Positions 18,282 through 27,612 of a DNA stretch of 64,000 nucleotides are shown here, one piece after another (position 1 is the stretch's first letter; every line of letters begins with the position of its first letter). The DNA lies in assembly GCF_000282215.1 (NCBI RefSeq), contig NZ_AKJS01000142.1:1-64000 (forward strand). Direction: 5' to 3'. A model generated the notes under the pieces. The model did no database searches. It was not told where the DNA came from and saw nothing but the letters and a program-made list of their open reading frames with translations. A program made the position numbers and the translations under genes. The DNA is from Pseudomonas sp. GM21 (GTDB taxonomy: Bacteria > Pseudomonadota > Gammaproteobacteria > Pseudomonadales > Pseudomonadaceae).

Positions 18282-19202
18282 ATGCTCAAAGGTTTAGCCA
18301 TCACGCCCCCGATTTTGGGCCGAATTTCCATAGGCAAGGTCGTCGAGAAAAACGGCAAACGTCTGCCGGAGAAAGATGATCAGTTCACCATTACTTCGCA
18401 GGTACAGAGCCGCGACGGCTGGCTGCTGCATCCCCTTAACGAAGAGCTGCGCAATGGCCAGGACGGCAAGCTGCGCAGTATTCCGATCCGGCTGCTGTTC
18501 AACGAACCTGACCTCAGCTTTCGGGCTGACTACAGCCTGTTTGACCGTAACACTGGCCGGCCGCTGTGCGTCGGCAACGGTGAGACCTGCAAGCGTTTGA
18601 CCAAGGACGGCATCCAGTCATTGCCCTGCCCTTCACCGGATGGCTGTTCACTGGCTCAAGGCAATGCCTGCAAGCCTTACGGCCGGCTGAACGTGGTGAT
18701 TGGCGATGACGATCCGCTGGGCAGCTTTGTCTTCCGTACCACCGGTTTTAACAGCATTCGCACTCTGGCGGCACGCCTGCACTACTTGCAAGCCATCTCT
18801 GGCAATCGCTTGGCCTGTCTGCCGCTGGAGTTGCGTCTGCGTGGTAAATCCACCCGCCAGAGCCATGGCACGCCGATCTTCTACGTGGACATCACGGTAC
18901 GCAGTGGTCTGAGCCTAGAAGACGCCTTGCTGGAAGCCAAGCAGCAGGAGGAAACCCGGCAAGCCGCGGGCTTTGACCAGAGCGCCTTGGATCACGCGGC
19001 CCGGCAGGGTTTTAACAATGGGGCCTTTGAAGACAGCGAGGAGGACACCGGTGCCATCGTCGAGGAGTTCTTCCCCGCTGTTGAAGATCAGCCCAGCACG
19101 ATAGCGCCCCAAGCCCAACTGGCAGTGCCTGCCAAACCCTCACTCGCCCAAAAGCTGGAGTCGCAAGCCACGCGGCACAGCAGCAGGCCACAGACCCAGT
19201 AA
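18282..19202 (+). CDS. Phage/ICE-type protein, RDF-like family, function uncertain
   Basis: 306-aa protein of a family found beside DUF932, YqaJ and RadC genes on proteobacterial elements, often labelled hydrolase or metal-binding protein. It begins MLKGLAITPPILGRISIGKV. A cysteine cluster (LCVGNGETCKR, LPCPSPDGCS, NACKPYGR) suggests a bound metal. FRTTGFNSIRTL and the gp3-like layout resemble recombination directionality factors of serine recombinases, yet no serine recombinase is present here. The C terminus is acidic and Gln-rich. Family assignment is from recollection. Confidence 0.55.
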   Translation: MLKGLAITPPILGRISIGKVVEKNGKRLPEKDDQFTITSQVQSRDGWLLHPLNEELRNGQDGKLRSIPIRLLFNEPDLSFRADYSLFDRNTGRPLCVGNGETCKRLTKDGIQSLPCPSPDGCSLAQGNACKPYGRLNVVIGDDDPLGSFVFRTTGFNSIRTLAARLHYLQAISGNRLACLPLELRLRGKSTRQSHGTPIFYVDITVRSGLSLEDALLEAKQQEETRQAAGFDQSALDHAARQGFNNGAFEDSEEDTGAIVEEFFPAVEDQPSTIAPQAQLAVPAKPSLAQKLESQATRHSSRPQTQ

Positions 19203-19238
19203 CGCCCTTCTCCCCCCCATTCGTACAGGAATACCGTC

Positions 19239-19736
19239 ATGAAATATCACAAACTCCGGGCTGGAGAGGCATCCGGCACCTACGTAATGGAATCCCCCGT
19301 CACCGAAGCCGACATCCTGCAGATGGCTCAACAACTGGCAATGAGTCGTCTGTCTAAAGGCCGGGCATTGACTGAGCCCAATCAGGTCTTCAGCCACCTG
19401 CAAACCCTACTGCAGTACCACGAGTACGAAGTCTTTGCTTTGCTATTGCTCGATTCCAAGCACCGGGTGATTGGTTTCAGGGAGCTATTTAGAGGCATGC
19501 TGGATGGAGCCAGCGTGTATCCACGGGAAGTAGTCAAGATCGACCTGGAGCACAACGCTGCGGTCATAATTTTGGTTCACCATCATCCCTCCGGCGACCC
19601 GGAGCCCAGCCAAGCCGATCGCACACTGACCACCCCCCTCAAGAACGCTCTGAACATGGTCGGCACCCGACTATTGGATCATGTCGTGGTGGGCTATGAA
19701 GGTTGCGTATCGTTGGCCGAACGAGGATATTTGTAA
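19239..19736 (+). CDS. radC: RadC/JAB-domain protein of mobile elements
   Basis: 165-aa single-domain RadC-like protein. The metalloprotease-like JAMM motif is complete: HHHPSGDPEPSQAD, with an upstream Glu. Chromosomal RadC proteins carry an N-terminal helix-hairpin-helix region that is absent here, so this is the short element-borne form (YeeS/YkfG-like). No DNA-repair role should be assumed. Confidence 0.85.
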   Translation: MKYHKLRAGEASGTYVMESPVTEADILQMAQQLAMSRLSKGRALTEPNQVFSHLQTLLQYHEYEVFALLLLDSKHRVIGFRELFRGMLDGASVYPREVVKIDLEHNAAVIILVHHHPSGDPEPSQADRTLTTPLKNALNMVGTRLLDHVVVGYEGCVSLAERGYL

Positions 19737-20044
19737 AAGGATGGCTAACTGCCTCTATGGTTGCCTTTGGCTGAGTCCAAAGGCCGCCACCGAGGCGGCT
19801 GACGAGGCACTTTATTTTTTTACGTTAAGTCCGGCTAACGACTGGATACCCATATGTATTTTGGCAATGAGTAACGAGATGGCTTCAATCAGCCAGAAGC
19901 AGAAGGCCTGCCGACGTAATTTTTCGGTGAGCCCAATGCTCCCAGGCAATCACCAGCATCCGAGCCATCAGTCTCAGTTCCAGTAAACCTCATAGAAACT
20001 GGCCAAGGCACGATGTGCCATTTACGTGTTGTGGGATAGGAATA
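19737..20044. other. Intergenic region with weak terminator
   Basis: A GCCGCC/GGCGGC stem (19783-19799) is followed 12 nt later by TTTATTTTTTT, which may end the radC transcript. Short frames over the rest show no family features. The last 20 bases hold GGATAGGAATA, the ribosome site of the diguanylate cyclase. Confidence 0.5.
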
Positions 20045-21604
20045 ATGCTGACTAAACGCCGGCGTTCTCTCGTGGGAGTCATCATCCTGGCCGTCGGCCT
20101 CATTGGTTTCTCGGCCCAGTTGCTGTTGAAATCCGAGATTCACCGCTGGGAAACGCGCTTCTCCGAATGCGTGCAGAATATTTCCAGTGACGTGCGCAAT
20201 CAACTCGATAGCAATGAAGCTGTCTTGGCGGGCTTCTCCGCATTTCTCCAAGCCGTTGACCAGAGCGACGCGGATGCTGCGGCCCGCTATGCCGCAGCCG
20301 TTTTGGCCGCTTACCCTCATATTTACATGATCGAGGTAGCACGTGGGGTACCCATGTCCGAGCAGGCGGCCGTTGAAGCGCTGTTGCGCCGCACCTGGCG
20401 ACCGGACTTTGAGCTTAAGGATTTCCCGAGTCTTACCCACCAACCTGCCCAGCGCCAAGTATATCTTGGCAAGACCTGGCCTGTACTGTTCATGTATCCG
20501 GTACTCACGAAAGCCCATGCGATATACGGCGCTAAACTGGAAACCGTCGGCTATCTGTCCTACGCGCTGGCCCAGACCCACAATAATCTGAAGCCTGTCG
20601 TATCGCCGGTGTTCTCGATGTATGAAGGCGGGAATGCCTACATTCTGATGCAATCAGTCAGTCGACCGGAGCAGGCGCGAGAGAATTCCAAACCCAATTT
20701 TTTCGGCAGCACCATGGTGGCGTTGCTATTGATCAAGACGGACTCGTTACTGGAGGCCGTGAATCATGCGAATGCAGATCCCCTGGTGGGCATCAGTGCC
20801 TCCCTCACCACCGCCGCAGGTTCCGGCAGCTATGTGTTTTCAACGGAGACTGAGCAGGCGAGCATCTTGGACCGCCTGTACTTACCGCGCATGAACGACC
20901 GAGTCGAAATCAGGAGTGCTTCGCAACCCATGACCTTGTTGTTTGAGCGCCAGTTGCGTCTAGCGGATGTCCTTACTGAGGAAGCGCTGATGATCCTGGC
21001 GGTTCTAGCATTGGCCCTCGTTCTTATGCCGCTTGTACTGATTCGGCATTTCAAGGCGATCAAAATGGCAGAGCGTGAGCACGAGCGCTCGGCCTATCTC
21101 GCAACCCACGATGCGCTCACCCAACTGCCCAACCGCTACCTTTTTGCCGACCGCTTCGATCAGGCATTCTCGCGTTGGAAAAGAAACGGGGTTCCGTTTG
21201 CCGTGATGGTGATCGACCTGGATCATTTCAAGGAAATCAACGACAAGTGCGGCCATGTGGTCGGCGACCAGGTTCTCCGAGCTGTGGCAGATCGGATGCT
21301 TCAGGAAATTCGTTCGTGTGACACCGTTGCGTGCTACGGGGGGGATGATTTGGTTGTACTGGTGACGGATCTGGCCAACCCCGCAGATGCTGAAATCATG
21401 GGCGATAGGATGCTGGAGGCCATCGGGAAGCCCATCGTGACGACCGCAGGAGAACTGTCCGTCTCCTGCAGTATTGGTGTCTCACTATGCCCGAGCCATG
21501 GCCAGAGTCTCGATATTTTGCTTAAGGCGGCGGACCAAGCCATGTATAGCGTCAAACAACTGGGGCGGGAAGGGATTGCCTTGAGCGGTAACAATGTCCG
21601 ATAG
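20045..21604 (+). CDS. CHASE-GGDEF protein, putative diguanylate cyclase
   Basis: 519-aa inner-membrane signalling protein. A first membrane helix (about residues 8-28) is followed by a periplasmic CHASE-like sensor (FSECVQNISSDVRNQLDSNE, then YPHIYMIEVARG), a second helix (about 313-333) and a cytoplasmic GGDEF domain beginning HDALTQLPNRYLF. The signature reads GGDDL (432-436) instead of GG(D/E)EF. The product-inhibition site RSCD (423-426) sits exactly five residues upstream, as in the canonical I-site. Catalysis may be weak or lost, leaving a c-di-GMP receptor. The ATG at 20045 follows GGATAGGAA. Confidence 0.82.
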   Translation: MLTKRRRSLVGVIILAVGLIGFSAQLLLKSEIHRWETRFSECVQNISSDVRNQLDSNEAVLAGFSAFLQAVDQSDADAAARYAAAVLAAYPHIYMIEVARGVPMSEQAAVEALLRRTWRPDFELKDFPSLTHQPAQRQVYLGKTWPVLFMYPVLTKAHAIYGAKLETVGYLSYALAQTHNNLKPVVSPVFSMYEGGNAYILMQSVSRPEQARENSKPNFFGSTMVALLLIKTDSLLEAVNHANADPLVGISASLTTAAGSGSYVFSTETEQASILDRLYLPRMNDRVEIRSASQPMTLLFERQLRLADVLTEEALMILAVLALALVLMPLVLIRHFKAIKMAEREHERSAYLATHDALTQLPNRYLFADRFDQAFSRWKRNGVPFAVMVIDLDHFKEINDKCGHVVGDQVLRAVADRMLQEIRSCDTVACYGGDDLVVLVTDLANPADAEIMGDRMLEAIGKPIVTTAGELSVSCSIGVSLCPSHGQSLDILLKAADQAMYSVKQLGREGIALSGNNVR

Positions 21605-22158
21605 ACTGCCCTGGCTGATGCCTAGGCGGTCATCGGCACGGTACCCCATCACTTATTTTTTTCGTGATCCAGCGGTTGTACTTAGCATCGGCTGCAGCCA
21701 AAACCATGGCTGCTGAACCATCACCAAAGGCCTTGGGAGCCGACTTGCAGAGATAGCTAGCTCGGTGAAAGAACGCTGTCTGCCCCACCGACTCTACCCA
21801 ACCTGCCCATCGCCATCATTGAGTGCTAAAGACGAAAAGCACTCACTTGGCACCGGCATGCAGCAGCCACAGGGTTATGTCGAGGCACTGGATGGTTTCT
21901 TGTTTCATGACCGCAGCGACACAGACGCCCTGCTAGAAACTGAGCTGAGCCTCAGCCAACTCCCAAACATGCATAAGCCCACGCACGCTGAATCTTCAGG
22001 GCAGGAAATCGCCAAGACTACTGTTCGACTGGGGAAGTACAGATCAGTAGTATTCGTTCGACAGCTGGTTTTATTAATATTAATAACCATCAATCAATAA
22101 AGAATATAAATATATTATTTATCACCAAAGGTAATTTAACACATAGCAAGACACTAGT
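21605..22158. other. Intergenic region, AT-rich at its right end
   Basis: About 550 bp without a convincing gene. A 111-codon frame (21765-22100) has no recognisable domain and no ribosome site. The last 80 bp are strongly AT-rich (TTATTAATATTAATAACC and neighbours) and likely contain the promoter of the Gp2-like gene. Confidence 0.45.
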
Positions 22159-23136
22159 ATGTACTCACACATACCAGGTCCCGTCATGCATCAAGTCAGT
22201 ACCCAACAACCCAACTACCTGTCCCAATCACGAACTTCGATTCAAGTCCAAGAACTCGTACTGTCCATCGAACACACAGATGAGCCAGCCTTTCACATCA
22301 CATTCGATGACTCTAGCCGTGAACAGATAAAGCCTACGTGTCTGTCTGCTTTACTGATGAATGCGCAGCAGCTCATCGAGCTATGCAGCCACTGCGAACA
22401 ATACGATTACAGCGAACACTTAAAGGTGTTCGGGAGAGCCTGCCAAGACATCAACCTTGCCCTAGGTCCGGCAGGACCGGTCTGCCTAGACAGCAGCGGT
22501 TCGCGTTATCTCAGCTTCTACCAGAGCATGAACGTGCTGGTTGATCACATCCGACAATTAACCCGCAGCATCGGGTATCAGCGCAAAGCAAGTGATCGCC
22601 TCTATCAGGCAAGACAGAAGGCCATTGCACTGGAGGGCTATGTTCGAGCAGTGCTTAAGCGTTACTCGCGCACCGTAGTGGTCCGAGTGGATCTCCACTA
22701 CCTGGACAGTGCAGATCCACTTCTACGCATTGAGCATCTCTGCACTGACCTGAAGGCACTGATTAGGGCACGTGAGCATAACCCGATCTTCGAACATGAA
22801 ACGGGATACATCTGGTCGGTTGAGCAAGGCAAGGACAGGGGCTTTCATATCCATGCAGCGTTCTTCTTCAATGGCGCACACGTTCGTAGTGATTGGCATA
22901 AGGCCGATCAAATTGGCAAACTTTGGGAAAAGATCAGCGCCGGTCGCGGCTACTGCTACAACTGCAATGCCGACAAAGGCAAGTATGCAACCCTCGGCAT
23001 AGGCACGATCAACCGCTCCGACGGCCAAGTCTGTAATATTGTTATCAAGGCTATGTGCTACTTGGCCAAGCAAGGTCAACATCTGCATATCAAACCCAAG
23101 GGGGCAAGAACCTTCGGGACAGGCCAGCTCACCTAA
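22159..23136 (+). CDS. Inovirus Gp2-like (DUF3296) protein, possibly 3'-truncated
   Basis: 325-aa protein of the Gp2-type family found on filamentous phages and P4-like satellites, with a Rep/relaxase-like core. The central part has VVRVDLHYLD, GYIWSVEQGKDRG and the His-hydrophobic-His pair FHIHAAFFF (residues 230-232), followed by IGKLWEKISAGRGYCYN. Rolling-circle-type replication is a reasonable but unproven role. Its stop codon abuts the left end of an IS element exactly, so the natural C terminus may be missing. Confidence 0.7.
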   Translation: MYSHIPGPVMHQVSTQQPNYLSQSRTSIQVQELVLSIEHTDEPAFHITFDDSSREQIKPTCLSALLMNAQQLIELCSHCEQYDYSEHLKVFGRACQDINLALGPAGPVCLDSSGSRYLSFYQSMNVLVDHIRQLTRSIGYQRKASDRLYQARQKAIALEGYVRAVLKRYSRTVVVRVDLHYLDSADPLLRIEHLCTDLKALIRAREHNPIFEHETGYIWSVEQGKDRGFHIHAAFFFNGAHVRSDWHKADQIGKLWEKISAGRGYCYNCNADKGKYATLGIGTINRSDGQVCNIVIKAMCYLAKQGQHLHIKPKGARTFGTGQLT

Positions 23137-23156
23137 GAGGGTGCAGACAAAATAAA

Positions 23157-23730
23157 TCAAGCCGTCAACCTGCGCGCCAGTAACCGAGCCTCGGTCAGCC
23201 ATACCCAAGCCTCACGGACGCGGATACTTGTCGGCGACCCGTGCCATGGCTGCGGTGGCGGCAGCCCGATCCTGCCAGTTTGCGGCGCTGATACCGACAG
23301 CCAGGAGCAACCCTAAGGTGTCCACCACCAAACTGCGCTTGTGTCCCTTCACCTTCTTGCAGGCGTCATAGCCATTCCCCCCGCCCTGCGGCGAGGAACG
23401 CGCCGATTGCGCATCCAGGATCGCCGCCGAAGGAGCCGCATCCCGCTGTTCACGATGCCGCCACTTCGTCCGCAGGCAATCATGCATTTGCTCGAGCTTT
23501 CCTTGCTCGCTCCAGCGCCGGAATGTCTTGTATACATTGTCCCAATGCGGGAACTCACGAGACAGCATTCGCCAGGAGCAGCCGGTACAAACTACATAGC
23601 AGCACGCATCCAGTAATTGCCTTCTCGAATGGCGGGGTGGTTTTCCTCGATACCCCTCGCGCTCGAATAAGTCGGCAACCAGTTCCCATTCGGCTTGCGT
23701 CAGGCAACTCGGGTAACGCTGTTCCGGCAA
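23157..23730 (-). pseudogene. IS5-family transposase with internal deletion
   Basis: The N-terminal two-thirds is intact (RYPSCLTQAEWELVADLFER, RTGCSWRMLPREFP-like, ILDAQSARSSPQGG, KVKGHKRSLVVDTLG) up to ADKYP, then the frame stops at 23212. The genuine C terminus (REAWVWLTEARLLARRL) follows in another frame at 23157-23219. About 80 residues containing the last catalytic acidic residue are gone. The start used is TTG at 23730. Confidence 0.85.
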
Positions 23731-23757
23731 GTGCCACCGATGGGCATCGTTGTAGCC

Positions 23758-23994
23758 TTACTCCTTGCGTCGCGCCGGAGGCTCAAATTCACGCTTGAGC
23801 TTCGGTTTGATCCGCACCACACCGGCCAGCTTCAGTGCCGCTGCGAACGTAGCCGAATGGCAGGAGATGCCCGTTTCTGCCAGGAAAAGCTCCATCAGCC
23901 CCGCCTGACTCGAGAGCGGGCTGGCTCGAACCGGCGAAACCACGATGGGGTAATGCTCTGGCATGACTCTCGGCGGACGTCCGGTCTTGGCCAT
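23758..23994 (-). CDS. Small ORF inside the IS5-type element
   Basis: 78-aa frame starting MAKTGRPPRVMPEHYP, upstream of the transposase fragment and inside the inverted repeats. The basic RPPR start could bind DNA, but I do not recognise a family. It may be a helper or first frame of the element, or spurious. Confidence 0.4.
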   Translation of the reverse strand: MAKTGRPPRVMPEHYPIVVSPVRASPLSSQAGLMELFLAETGISCHSATFAAALKLAGVVRIKPKLKREFEPPARRKE

Positions 23995-24229
23995 CGTGTC
24001 GACTCCAGGAAAGGAGCTGACAGTCTACTTGACTTTGTCTACACCCTCTTAAAAGCAGCTATGGACGTCTTTTAGAAGTGACAGCTCGACTCCTCAATTT
24101 CCGGGGCTTGTGCGGCGGGGGGGAGGGCGGGGGATATGGCTACCTGTGCCTACGCTTCGCGGTGTAAAACATTGATAAATCCGGTACACTAACCAGCTTT
24201 GCTGCGATATCAGAACTTTACTCGCCACC

Positions 24230-25228
24230 ATGGAAAGAGTGTTCAAACTTGTGCCGAGTCATCCGCCCCCCGCCGTCGCTACACCCATGAGCAGGCCTGC
24301 GGCAGCCTCCGGTTCCGTGGCTATATTGCTGTGTACTTTTAATGGCGAAAGCTTTCTCAAGGAGCAGCTGGACTCGATCGCAGCTCAAAGTCATAAGCAC
24401 TGGGTGGTGTACGCATCGGACGATGGCTCAACGGTTGAAACGCTTGAGATTCTGCAGCACTATCGTGATGCTTGGGGCGATGATCGCCTGCTGATCAGCC
24501 AGGGACCTCAGCGTGGCTTTTCGAACAACTTCTTGTCCGTTCTGGGCAAGGCATGTGGTCATCATGCGTATTACGCCTTTTGTGATCAGGATGACCGCTG
24601 GCACCCCACAAAGTTGCAAAGAGCCCTAGATTGGCTGGAGCGTCAATCTCCCGAGGCGCCATCGCTTTATTGCGGTCGCACTCAGATTGTCAATGTCATG
24701 GGGGAAATCACCGGTTTGTCCCCATTGTTCAGGAAGCGCCCTAGCTTCAAGAATGCGCTGATGCAAAACCTGGCAGGCGGCAACACGATGCTGATCAACC
24801 AAGCGGCCTGCTCTATTCTGAACAAAACCCCTTCCGATACGCCGCTGGTATGTCATGACTGGTGGGCGTACTTGTTGATTACGGGCTGCGGCGGGAACGT
24901 TTACTACGACCCCACGCCGACAGTGGATTATCGCCAGCACACTCAAAACGTCATCGGTGCAAACACTTCGATCAAGAGCCGCGTGGCTCGCCTCAAGCGC
25001 ATGTTTCAAGGCTCATTCGGCGAATGGAACGCCAAGAACATAGCTGCGCTGACTGCTCTCTCTTCCCATTTGACCCCGCATAACGCGGTGAGCCTTATGC
25101 GTTTTGAACAGGCTCGCAACGCTCCGCTTATCAGCCGGATCAAGCTAATGGTCGCCAGCCGCTTTTATCGACAAACCCTGATGGGCAACCTCGGCCTGGC
25201 ATTGGCAGTTCTGGTCAAAAGAATCTAG
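24230..25228 (+). CDS. Family 2 glycosyltransferase (rhamnosyltransferase type)
   Basis: 332-aa cytoplasmic GT-A enzyme, first gene of the polysaccharide cluster. It has the nucleotide-sugar pocket VAILLCTFNGESFLKEQL, the DDGS motif and the metal-binding DQDDRW (near residue 119), then HDWWAYLL and DYRQH. The nearest relative in the window is the enzyme at 45439-46362 at the other end of the cluster. The start is uncertain: no clear ribosome site precedes 24230, and an ATG at 24287 is closer to the usual family start. Confidence 0.85.
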   Translation: MERVFKLVPSHPPPAVATPMSRPAAASGSVAILLCTFNGESFLKEQLDSIAAQSHKHWVVYASDDGSTVETLEILQHYRDAWGDDRLLISQGPQRGFSNNFLSVLGKACGHHAYYAFCDQDDRWHPTKLQRALDWLERQSPEAPSLYCGRTQIVNVMGEITGLSPLFRKRPSFKNALMQNLAGGNTMLINQAACSILNKTPSDTPLVCHDWWAYLLITGCGGNVYYDPTPTVDYRQHTQNVIGANTSIKSRVARLKRMFQGSFGEWNAKNIAALTALSSHLTPHNAVSLMRFEQARNAPLISRIKLMVASRFYRQTLMGNLGLALAVLVKRI

Positions 25229-25357
25229 TGATGAATACCCTCTTCAGGGATGATGCGCCGGCAGCCCCCAAGCTGTTCAGCCGTCTGCCGGTAAAATATT
25301 GACGTTGCCCTGCACAGATGCCATCGCCTTATCATTTTCATTCGTTTGGATATTTTA

Positions 25358-26194
25358 ATGAGTGCTCCGCAAAAGACATCAAGCCTGTATGGCCTTTCCA
25401 AAAACTTGATATTGCACCGCCATCTAATTTTCCAGATGACCAAGCGTGAAGTTGTTGGCCGCTATCGGGGCTCGGTACTGGGCTTGCTCTGGTCGTTCCT
25501 CAATCCTCTTATGATGCTGAGCGTCTATACGTTTGTATTTTCCGTTGTATTCAAATCGCGCTGGGGAATTGCTCCTCCTGGCACCGAAGAGAGCAAAACC
25601 ATGTTTGCGATCATGCTGTTTACCGGCCTGATCGTGCATGCCGTGTTCGCGGAAGTCATCAACCGCTCTCCGGGCATCGTGTTAAGCAACGTCAATTACG
25701 TCAAGAAAGTGGTCTTCCCTCTGGAAATCCTGCCAATCGTAACGCTGGGAGCTGCCCTGTTTCATAGCCTGGTCAGCCTGGCCGTCCTGATCCTGGCCTA
25801 CGCGATCTTTCAAGGGGTTCCCCATTTGAGCATTCTGCTGGCCCCGCTTGTGATGCTGCCCCTGATCATCCTGACGCTGGGGCTTGCGTGGTTCCTGGCA
25901 TCCCTGGGGGTCTATCTGCAGGATGTAGGACAGACCACCGCCATCATCACCACGGTCATGCTGTTTCTATCGCCGGTCTTTTTCCCCTTGCATTCGCTGC
26001 CCGAGCAGTATCAGACCATTATCCTGCTCAACCCATTGACCTTCATCATCGAACAGATGAGGGAAGTTCTGGTATGGGGAAGAATGCCTGACTTCATGGG
26101 ATTGGGAGTCTATTTGATTGTTTCACTAATCGTCGCCGCTGCCGGATATGCGTGGTTCCAGAAAACAAGATCGGGTTTCGCTGATGTCCTCTGA
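25358..26194 (+). CDS. wzm: O-polysaccharide ABC exporter permease
   Basis: 278-aa ABC-2-type membrane protein that, with Wzt, flips the finished polymer across the inner membrane. It has about six helices and family marks such as YRGSVLGLLWSFLNPLMML, LPEQYQTIILLNPLTFII and MREVLVWG. The ATG at 25358 follows a GGAT site; the extra TTG start four codons upstream is less likely. It overlaps wzt by 11 nt. Export by Wzm/Wzt means the polymer is completed in the cytoplasm, so no Wzx/Wzy is needed and none is seen. Confidence 0.92.
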   Translation: MSAPQKTSSLYGLSKNLILHRHLIFQMTKREVVGRYRGSVLGLLWSFLNPLMMLSVYTFVFSVVFKSRWGIAPPGTEESKTMFAIMLFTGLIVHAVFAEVINRSPGIVLSNVNYVKKVVFPLEILPIVTLGAALFHSLVSLAVLILAYAIFQGVPHLSILLAPLVMLPLIILTLGLAWFLASLGVYLQDVGQTTAIITTVMLFLSPVFFPLHSLPEQYQTIILLNPLTFIIEQMREVLVWGRMPDFMGLGVYLIVSLIVAAAGYAWFQKTRSGFADVL

Positions 26195-27608
26195 AATGAT
26201 TACCGTAGATGAGTCCGTGGCACCTGCTGCGCCGCTGGCAATTCGTGTTGAAAACCTGAGCAAGTGTTTTCATATCTACGAACGCCCACGCCACCGCCTA
26301 CAGCAACTGGTACTCGCCCCAATTAAAAGTCGCCTAAAGGGTTCAGCCGTCAAGTACTACCGAGATTTCTGGGCGCTTAAGGACATCAATTTCGAAGTAT
26401 CTCGCGGCGAGACCGTGGGCATCATCGGGAAAAACGGCTCCGGCAAGTCCACCTTGTTGCAGATCATCTGCGGGACTCTGGCAGCCTCCCAAGGCTCGGT
26501 AGAAGTCAATGGGCGGATTGCCGCCTTGCTGGAGCTAGGCTCTGGCTTCAATCCAGACTTCACCGGCAGGGAAAATGTTTATCTCAATGGTACGATACTG
26601 GGTCTATCCCGCCAGGAAATCGAAGACCGGTTCGCGGAAATCGAAGCCTTCGCTGACATTGGCGACTTCATAGATCAACAGGTCAAATCCTATTCGAGCG
26701 GCATGGCGGTGCGCCTGGCGTTCGCAGTGGCGATCAACGCCGATCCGGAAATCCTGATCGTCGACGAGGCACTCTCTGTAGGCGACGAATTATTCCAACG
26801 AAAGTGCTTTTCGAGAATTGAAGCCATTCGCCAAAAGGGCGCCACCATCCTCTTCGTCTCCCACGCCGGCAGCGCTATTGTCGAGTTGTGCGATCGCGCC
26901 ATCCTGCTGGACAGCGGCGACAAGTTGACCGAAGGCGCGCCAAAGCAAGTGGTAGGTAACTACCAGAAGATGCTCTATGCCACAGCTGATCGACGGGCAA
27001 TCATTCGCCAGCAAATCATCGATGGCGATTTAAGCACTGCCAGCGCGCCCGAGCCGAACAACGATAAAAATACAGATGACATTGCACAGGCGCAGCCTGT
27101 TATCGAGATGGACGAAAGCTATGATCCGGGCCTCAAGCCGGACAGCACAATCGAATACCAGGATCACGGTGCGCGAATCAGGGATCCGGGCGTTTTTACC
27201 CAATCCGGCGTCAGGGTAAACAACCTGGTTCGTGGTCGCCGTTACCTGTATCGCTACGCGGTGGACTTCTCCAGAGACTGTGAGCGCGTGCGTTTCAGCA
27301 TGCTGATCAAGACAGTCAGCGGCGCAGAGCTGGGCGGGGCAATGTCTGCGGCATCGATAGGTGAATCAGTAGCCCTTGTAGAAAATGGAAAAACCGTCGA
27401 AGTGCAGTTCAAATTCACTTGCAACCTGACCCCTGGCCTCTACTTCCTAAATGCTGGCGTGATCGGTCTGACAAATGACACTGAAACCTTCTTGCATCGC
27501 GCTCTGGATGCTGCAGCGTTTCGTGTGATGACCGAACCCAACTGCTTAGCGACTAGCCTGGTTGATTTCCACTGCTCCCCGACACTGAATTTTGTCCAAG
27601 GACAATAA
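26184..27608 (+). CDS. wzt: O-polysaccharide ABC exporter ATPase with C-terminal carbohydrate-binding domain
   Basis: 474-aa ATPase partner of Wzm. The nucleotide-binding domain (about 1-245) has Walker A GKNGSGKST, signature YSSGMAVRLAF, Walker B ILIVDEAL and the H-loop VSHAG. After a linker, the C-terminal part (about 320-474; RIRDPGVFTQSGVRVNNLVRG, ITLSF-type strands) is the Wzt-C beta-sandwich, which in known systems recognises the chemically capped end of the chain. Here the cap could be a methyl or sulfate group made by enzymes of this cluster (inference). Confidence 0.93.
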   Translation: MSSEMITVDESVAPAAPLAIRVENLSKCFHIYERPRHRLQQLVLAPIKSRLKGSAVKYYRDFWALKDINFEVSRGETVGIIGKNGSGKSTLLQIICGTLAASQGSVEVNGRIAALLELGSGFNPDFTGRENVYLNGTILGLSRQEIEDRFAEIEAFADIGDFIDQQVKSYSSGMAVRLAFAVAINADPEILIVDEALSVGDELFQRKCFSRIEAIRQKGATILFVSHAGSAIVELCDRAILLDSGDKLTEGAPKQVVGNYQKMLYATADRRAIIRQQIIDGDLSTASAPEPNNDKNTDDIAQAQPVIEMDESYDPGLKPDSTIEYQDHGARIRDPGVFTQSGVRVNNLVRGRRYLYRYAVDFSRDCERVRFSMLIKTVSGAELGGAMSAASIGESVALVENGKTVEVQFKFTCNLTPGLYFLNAGVIGLTNDTETFLHRALDAAAFRVMTEPNCLATSLVDFHCSPTLNFVQGQ

Positions 27609-27612
27609 CCTT

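Larger units (their letters stand above)
23137..24048 (-). mobile_element. Defective IS5-family element
   Basis: 912-bp element with terminal inverted repeats GAGGGTGCAGACAAA (23137-23151) and TTTGTCTACACCCTC (24034-24048), 14 of 15 matching. The flanks are CTAA on the left and TTAA on the right, so the target duplication is not exact. It contains a short first frame (23758-23994) and a transposase gene with an internal deletion, so it cannot move by itself. Confidence 0.8.

Noticed and set aside
19239..19736. RadC as a DNA-repair gene
   Set aside because: Short element-borne form without the N-terminal domain; a repair role for this family is not supported.
22159..23136. Gp2-like gene as evidence for an inovirus prophage
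   Set aside because: No coat, Zot/pI or adsorption genes accompany it; such genes also occur on P4-like satellites.
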